Positions 60,101 to 64,000 of a stretch of DNA of 64,000 nucleotides are shown in pieces. Numbering within the stretch: position 1 is the stretch's first letter; each line of letters begins with the position of its first letter. The notes under the pieces were generated by a model that saw nothing but the letters and a program-made list of their open reading frames with translations, did not search any database and was not told where the DNA came from. The translations under genes were made by a program, and so were the position numbers. The DNA comes from DAOTWP01 sp034435675 (GTDB lineage: Bacteria > Chloroflexota > Anaerolineae > Aggregatilineales > Phototrophicaceae). The stretch covers positions 1 to 64,000 of the forward strand of contig DAOTWP010000291.1 of the NCBI GenBank assembly GCA_034435675.1. The letters are read 5' to 3'.

Positions 60101-61345
60101 CGCGGTGAAGCGGAACCAGACGGTGCGCTGAATGTTAAACCCGCACGTCGGTACAGGTTCATCCACAACAGTTGAATCGCTGCTGCTGCCAGTAGAAACG
60201 CTAGGTACGATGCTAAGCAACGTCGCCGCTGGGAAATCATCGTTGACTGCCAGAATGCCGGCGGGCGGTTCCACTGTCACCGGAACGCGCGATTTTTCGC
60301 CATCGGCGGGCGGCAGCCCCGGCTCCGAGGTTGTTTCGGGCGTCAGCTCTGGCTCAACTGGCGCGGGTGCTTCAGTGACTTCGACAATCGGTTGGGCATC
60401 GGCGGTTTGCACAGGCGCAGGCGTGACGCTGGTCGGCGTGGGATACAATCCGGCTTCGCTGGTAGGGATCCACAGGAAGAAGTTGTCCAGCAGCACACTG
60501 CCCGCATCCGGCGGCAGCCCGACCAGCAGCGCAACGGCGCCGGGCGGCAGCGGGGCAGCATCGCGCCAGGCGAGCACCTCGATATTGTTCACACTGACAC
60601 GCACCACACCCTCGATCACCGAAAGGCGCAGCGTGTGGGTGCCGCCGGGCGGCAGTACAGCGGTAGTCCAATCCACAGGGGTCTCGCCGCGATACAGCAC
60701 CACCTGCCCGCTGGCGTCCAGCGCGGCGCGATAGCCCAGCGTGCCATTCTGGCGCAGCGTCAGGTGCAGGCTGCCCTGCGCTACGTCGTCTGCCTGCGCG
60801 GGAACAAAGGCAGCGTTGATCTGCGCGGCAGCATTGTAGTAGCTGCCGGTCAGCAGGGTGAGACCTGCGCCGCTGCCGGTTTGCAGTGCGAGACCGCCGT
60901 CATAGGCAACCAATGCCCACTGCTCCGTGCCGCCCCATGGCGACAAATCGCCATTGTCGAACAACTCGCGCAGCAGCAGCGTCAGCGGCGGTTCGGGGGG
61001 CAGGGCATCCGGGTCGAGTGTCGCTGTCGGCACGGGCGTGCTTGCCTCAGGCGTGGTTTCCGGTGGCAGCGCAGGCTCGGCGGTCTGTTCTGCCGGCGCT
61101 GTACTCTCCGGCGTGCTTTCTGCCGGGGGCGGCAGCAGGGTGACGGTGGGCGCTTCGGTCACCGGGTCTGTTGGCACCTCAGTCGGCAGCGGGGCGGCGG
61201 TGACTTCCTGCACGGGTTCGGGCGTGCTTTCCGGCGTTGCTTCGGGCGCGGCGTCCTGCGCGCTGACGCTGATGGTCAGCAGCAGGGCGAACAGCACCAG
61301 CGCGAACAGCCAGTGTAGTTTTCGATCAGTCCTGATTGTAGCCAT
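57200..61345 (-). CDS. Secreted multidomain protein with an Fn3-like repeat array
   Basis: A 1381-aa exported protein. The signal peptide is LHWLFALVLFALLLTISVSA. A Pro/Thr/Glu-rich linker (~30-118) follows, then a ConA-like beta domain (~125-300: QTGSGAGLTLLTGSYYNAAA, VYRG-type strands) and a PPC-like domain (~355-490: TVWFRFTAPAAGQYVFFTAG). About eight Fn3-like modules fill ~490-1381, each ending in a YYWRVRAxDxxGxxGRWSAV-like motif. No sortase signal or terminal anchor is seen. It starts 24 bases after the gene before it, so the two form an operon. Likely a surface adhesin or carbohydrate-binding scaffold. Confidence 0.85.
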   Translation of the reverse strand: MATIRTDRKLHWLFALVLFALLLTISVSAQDAAPEATPESTPEPVQEVTAAPLPTEVPTDPVTEAPTVTLLPPPAESTPESTAPAEQTAEPALPPETTPEASTPVPTATLDPDALPPEPPLTLLLRELFDNGDLSPWGGTEQWALVAYDGGLALQTGSGAGLTLLTGSYYNAAAQINAAFVPAQADDVAQGSLHLTLRQNGTLGYRAALDASGQVVLYRGETPVDWTTAVLPPGGTHTLRLSVIEGVVRVSVNNIEVLAWRDAAPLPPGAVALLVGLPPDAGSVLLDNFFLWIPTSEAGLYPTPTSVTPAPVQTADAQPIVEVTEAPAPVEPELTPETTSEPGLPPADGEKSRVPVTVEPPAGILAVNDDFPAATLLSIVPSVSTGSSSDSTVVDEPVPTCGFNIQRTVWFRFTAPAAGQYVFFTAGSSFDTMLVAYSGSSLNALTQLACSDDVTVTDRSSRVLLNLTSGQVVHFQLGGYNGASGDYVFSAQLNTVPLLRPPTLNAPANRALLVDPLPALAWTAPAGTAPAYYHLQLDDDPRFGSMIINDNLITTLSRPLPYPPLADGVYYWRVASININGVAGGWSAVFSFTVDNTAPNPPELLSLINNTTTYLVRPALSWRAAPGANRYRLRLLTGDGSVILNDFAVNSTRMIFNATSLPTPLAQGRYRWQVAAGDAAGNWSPYGAEAVFIVNLASAPAADFAIVTGTSARPTFVWQSAGVAGVTYTLQIASDEDFTNIVYTSASQTTLRLLLPAADALPHGEYWWRVNVSGQPELTEGVRRFSVTPALPPAPRLLSPVNRSTTGASPQYVAAEIADTTPAGPFSYQFQVAHDARFTQLAVDQTIPDGDVPVDNVELPAQSLSDGLYYWRVRTLNTYGAAGRWSAVYSFTLDTGAPRAPELLAPAEGTPTHLVRPTLVWRGFDGAVRYRVTLSTSSDLSSPLLFEYEVAAPRLTLTAAVLPTPLAQGVYYWSVAAMDAANHWGTQSPVSSFVVRLPLTPAGNAALVTANTIAPTFTWATAGLVGASYVVEIATDSSFGNIIHTGTPTTATAYRLPAANALGHGEYYWRLLVNGVVPPPESSLRFAVTTSVLPAPLLTSPNNGVTLTTGTPTLQWTAVTGNLLCYRIEIDNTANFSSPEWVYPCEANSALTIPGGQALTAGRWYWRVRGVDTNQAAGRWSAARFFIVQTTPLAAPTLLTPAHNTNLTGLTPRFTWRPVLGAANYELQWSTDENFGNAASVIVPRTTYSTLSPLPPTTFYWRVRALDGVGLPGGWSAVFTLKLMTPASVAPVLNRQINNPPTLTWTRITWAQAYEIQIARDLRFVEIVYSNNVLPPNATVFTLPEALPAGTYFWRIRAQSGPTTWSGWSTTGTMLIDETSD

Positions 61346-61369
61346 GATGGTCTTTACTCTCCGCTGCGA

Positions 61370-63253
61370 CTAAGGCAGATCAATCACAAACGTATCGGCG
61401 GCGCTCCACACGCCCCATGTGCCATCTGCACGCTGTGCCCGCACACGCCAGAAGTACGTTCCCTCGCTGAGCGCGCTCGTGGTCGTTTCAAGGGCGCCGG
61501 TCATGGTCGTGAACGCTAGTGTGGTGAACTGCGGGCTGTTCGATACCTGCACCTCGTAGCCTGCCGCCCAGGTCACCACACCCCAGCGCAGTGTTGGCGT
61601 GGGGGTTGGGTAGGCGTTCACGGCAGGCAAGGCATTGGGCGAACTTGGGTTCGGACAGGCTGGCAGTATTGCGCTGGCAGTATTGGAATACTCAGAATAG
61701 ATATTCTCGTAATCACGATAAGCGCGAACCCGGTATTCATAGATATTGCTGCATAAAGCAATCGTGTCTGTATATGCCCAACTGTTGTCTGGCAGCATGG
61801 CAATTTCTGCCCATGTGACACCTGCATCCATTGAGCGTTCAATGAGATAATGGGTTTCATCAGGACTGCGATCATTCCAGTTCAAAACAACAGCATATTC
61901 ATTTGCGCTTCTCACAACCAGATTCGTGGGGCTAGCGGGTGGCATAATCTGGATTCTGGCTACAAAGATGTTGTATGTGGTTCCAGTATCTTCTGGACTA
62001 TAGGAATTACGATCTACAAATATCACGGTATTCGAAACAGAACCCACCGGGAATTGCACTCTTGGGCTAAAATCGTTGTAACTCCCTCGCGAAATTGGGT
62101 TGCTTCCATCAGCCGTGGCGAAACGTTCTATCATGTAGCCAGTTTGCGCATCCAGCACACGGGTGCTTCTATAAGCAGGTTCGAGAGGGTAATTGTAGAT
62201 GGTAAAGGCCACATAGCGCCCATCATAACTGATAGCATCAGCACTATGCTGACCATATATGCGACTGCCGTCAATACGGATACCTACTCGTCTGTTCTCT
62301 CCGGTCTGCAAATTACGCAGGATGATGTCTGTACAACATGTGTCACCGGGCACAAGGTTGTTATCGCCTGACTTAAAGACAACGAAGCGCCCATCGCCGC
62401 TAATCAGGCTTCCAGTACTTTCTTCTGTTGCCTGTTCGCCGGTCGAAGAAATACTTACACGGACAGTTTGATGGCTGTATACCTCATGCAGGAAGACATC
62501 ATATTCGTTGTTAGTATCGTCTGGAACGAGATTCGCTGCATTTGATGAGAAAACGACTCGACTACAATCGCCACTTATCGAGGGCGCATAGCTGTTACTC
62601 CTGCTTTGCGCTTGCTCACCACTAGTCGAGATATTTACTCGCGATACTGTTCGAGTATCCCACTGGAAAAGAAATACATCGATGGCACTATTTGTGTCGC
62701 CCGGAACGAGAGCTGCATCAGAAGAGGCGAACACTGAACAGTTTCCATTTGCGCTGAATCCAGCTTCAACAGTGCTGTTTGGTGAGCCAACAAATGATTC
62801 ATACGTGTTTGATTCGCGATCATACCGAATGAACTGTTTACGGTAACTATACGTATTGTTGGGCTGGAGATAGCGAATATTTGCAAGAAACTGTATGTAA
62901 CGGCCATCTGCGCTGATAAAAGGAGTCCAGGCGTCCCGCAATAATTCGCCAGCGATAGAATCTGGGCTGATCCGGGTCGTCTGCTGTGTCTGGCGATCAC
63001 GCAAAAAAATATCACTATAGCTATCGGCATCGTCCGACGTAATGGCATTCGACTCAAACACAACATAGCGACCATCAGCACTCATTTGCGGACGCCAGGA
63101 TCCTTCGGTAGCTGGCTGTCCAGTGCTATCTATGTCTATCATTTCCGAAGCCCAAAATTCTGCCGCATTGACGCTTGTGGCAACTATGCCAAATAGTGTC
63201 ATGATTACTACAATGAACAAACCCGTTTTGATTGGCTGCTTTTGGAAATGCAT
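61370..63253 (-). CDS. Secreted PD40-type beta-propeller protein with C-terminal Fn3-like domains
   Basis: A 627-aa exported protein. The signal peptide is KTGLFIVVIMTLFGIVATSV followed by NAAEF. Residues ~35-400 hold TolB/PD40-type propeller repeats (SADGRYVVFESN, SADGRYIQFLAN, SGDCSRVVFSSN, SGDGRFVVFKSG, SYDGRYVAFTIY). One Fn3 module (~430-530) and a second C-terminal module (~540-627) follow. The second closely resembles the last module of the downstream 1381-aa protein. The start is ATG 63253 with GGGGG upstream; ATG 63256 is adjacent. Base composition is visibly more AT-rich than that of the next gene. Confidence 0.83.
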   Translation of the reverse strand: MHFQKQPIKTGLFIVVIMTLFGIVATSVNAAEFWASEMIDIDSTGQPATEGSWRPQMSADGRYVVFESNAITSDDADSYSDIFLRDRQTQQTTRISPDSIAGELLRDAWTPFISADGRYIQFLANIRYLQPNNTYSYRKQFIRYDRESNTYESFVGSPNSTVEAGFSANGNCSVFASSDAALVPGDTNSAIDVFLFQWDTRTVSRVNISTSGEQAQSRSNSYAPSISGDCSRVVFSSNAANLVPDDTNNEYDVFLHEVYSHQTVRVSISSTGEQATEESTGSLISGDGRFVVFKSGDNNLVPGDTCCTDIILRNLQTGENRRVGIRIDGSRIYGQHSADAISYDGRYVAFTIYNYPLEPAYRSTRVLDAQTGYMIERFATADGSNPISRGSYNDFSPRVQFPVGSVSNTVIFVDRNSYSPEDTGTTYNIFVARIQIMPPASPTNLVVRSANEYAVVLNWNDRSPDETHYLIERSMDAGVTWAEIAMLPDNSWAYTDTIALCSNIYEYRVRAYRDYENIYSEYSNTASAILPACPNPSSPNALPAVNAYPTPTPTLRWGVVTWAAGYEVQVSNSPQFTTLAFTTMTGALETTTSALSEGTYFWRVRAQRADGTWGVWSAADTFVIDLP

Positions 63254-63317
63254 CATATCCCCCAGAGTGGTCATTGCATACCTGCATCACAAGAATACTG
63301 CCACTCCTGTTTCCTTA

Positions 63318-63332
63318 GACATACCGTATGTC
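63318..63332. promoter_or_regulatory. 15-bp palindrome upstream of the secreted-protein operon
   Basis: GACATAC and GTATGTC flank one base, about 65 bases before the PD40 protein start. Could be an operator; no known regulator is assigned. Confidence 0.3.
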
Positions 63333-63418
63333 ATGGATAATAATGACATTCATCAATTGCGTTATTACTTTGATAATTACCATCGCGAATATTAAGGAGT
63401 TAATCTTTACGATGGAGT

Positions 63419-63460
63419 TTCTCGCGCATTTCGATGCGCGAGAATGCAGCGAGAAGCTGC
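63419..63460. other. Tandem stable hairpins, one with a UUCG tetraloop
   Basis: An 11-bp perfect stem TTCTCGCGCAT/ATGCGCGAGAA closed by a TTCG loop (63419-63444) is followed by GCAGC-gagaa-GCTGC (63446-63460). They could belong to a small RNA or a leader. Confidence 0.4.
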
Positions 63461-63844
63461 TGAGTGATCAATGTACAGGCAACCATATGATATATCCGTT
63501 AGGCTACAAGACATCCAGTACAATGAGTCTCAGTTTACGCAACATTACGCGGTCGTCCTCATGCCTATTATGGCACACGTTCATTGTAACCCATTGCTGG
63601 CGGTCTCACAGCAGTTTACCCGTCCCCGCTAAGAGGATTTTACGATCTTCGGATTTCTTAATACGCGCTTAATTATCGGTCTTATCGTACGCCGCCAGTC
63701 GGCTTATTGGACTCGCACACAGCGCGGATGCACCATGATGTAACCGGCGAAGCCGTCTGCATGCTTGACTTCTCAATGCAGTTCTAATCCTAGCCAACTA
63801 AAAATGCATAGATAATCAGGTTTATAAAGAAAAGGATTACCAGG

Positions 63845-64000
63845 ATGCCACCCATTACCGTCTATTGGGATGAGACTTCAGCAACGACGATCATTGCGGA
63901 ATTTACTGAGCCATGGGATTGGAACGATTTCCACCTTGCCGTCAGCGAGATTCACCACATGATTGCCGGTATGGAAGCGGTGATTGACATCATCATCTGG
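63845..64000 (+). CDS. Hypothetical protein, N-terminal 52 codons (truncated by window end)
   Basis: Starts at ATG 63845 with AGGATTACCAGG upstream and runs off the right edge. The visible part reads PPITVYWDETSATTIIAEFT, then PWDWNDFHLAVSEIHHMI, which resembles the start of small SpoIIAA/STAS-like cytoplasmic proteins. The fold call is tentative because only a third or less of the protein may be visible. Confidence 0.6.
   Translation, partial: MPPITVYWDETSATTIIAEFTEPWDWNDFHLAVSEIHHMIAGMEAVIDIIIW

Larger units (their letters stand above)
63254..63844. other. AT-rich divergent intergenic region with structured elements
   Basis: About 590 bases with no supported gene. It contains the palindrome at 63318-63332 and the hairpins at 63419-63460. 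A 114-codon plus-strand frame here has no ribosome-binding site and no familiar motif. Confidence 0.4.

Overview
This 64 kb window looks like a chromosomal segment of a moderately GC-rich, probably monoderm bacterium. Gene content fits a member of the Chloroflexota (Anaerolineae-like). The hints are GAF/HisKA_3 sensor kinases, a large lineage-type insertion in RpoB, many secreted SH3/PPC/Fn3/PD40 proteins with Thr/Pro linkers, and no outer-membrane machinery. The taxonomic placement is inference. UAG, UGA and UAA all serve as ordinary stops, so the genetic code looks standard. No CRISPR array, rRNA, prophage or intact insertion sequence was seen.

Layout. 1-9.3 kb: a partial DnaB-like ATPase (-), the primary sigma factor rpoD, ilvE, a CoA-transferase, a universal stress protein, a divergent NarL-type response regulator and GAF histidine kinase, and two tandem CBS-pair proteins. 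9.3-22.5 kb: a VWA-FHA protein, a purine-type phosphoribosyltransferase, a methyltransferase, a membrane GAF histidine kinase, rpoB transcribed alone with its own promoter and terminator, a receiver-like/GAF protein, an M20 peptidase, a winged-helix regulator with a degenerate receiver, and rpsT. 22.5-35.4 kb: a TPR protein with a C-terminal anchor; an operon for giant proteins of unknown function, whose first gene is cut by one in-frame TAG; two CAT-anticodon tRNAs, one of them initiator fMet; a TPR-Yip1-like membrane protein; and ddl.

35.4-47.9 kb: a secreted SH3-PPC protein, an OmpR-type regulator and a membrane glycosyltransferase. Next comes a five-gene minus-strand run of an ATP-grasp ligase, a cytoplasmic subtilase, an esterase, a RimK-like ATP-grasp and a circularly permuted ATP-grasp. 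It looks like a peptide-bond-forming or protein-modifying pathway. Ornithine aminotransferase (rocD) is divergent from it. 48-57 kb: a sugar-use locus with two enlarged ABC permeases, a binding protein, a LacI regulator under a perfect 22-bp palindrome, a GH2 beta-galactosidase-like enzyme and a PfkB sugar kinase. No transport ATPase is encoded here. 57-64 kb: two secreted repeat proteins (an Fn3 array and a PD40 propeller) in one operon that share a C-terminal domain, then a structured non-coding stretch and the start of another gene.

The most unusual items are the giant-protein operon with the single TAG interruption (23.8-31.9 kb), the three-ATP-grasp/subtilase/esterase cluster (40.7-46.5 kb), a dispersed 48-bp hairpin repeat in three copies, the solitary rpoB with a ~145-residue insertion, and the oversized ABC permeases.
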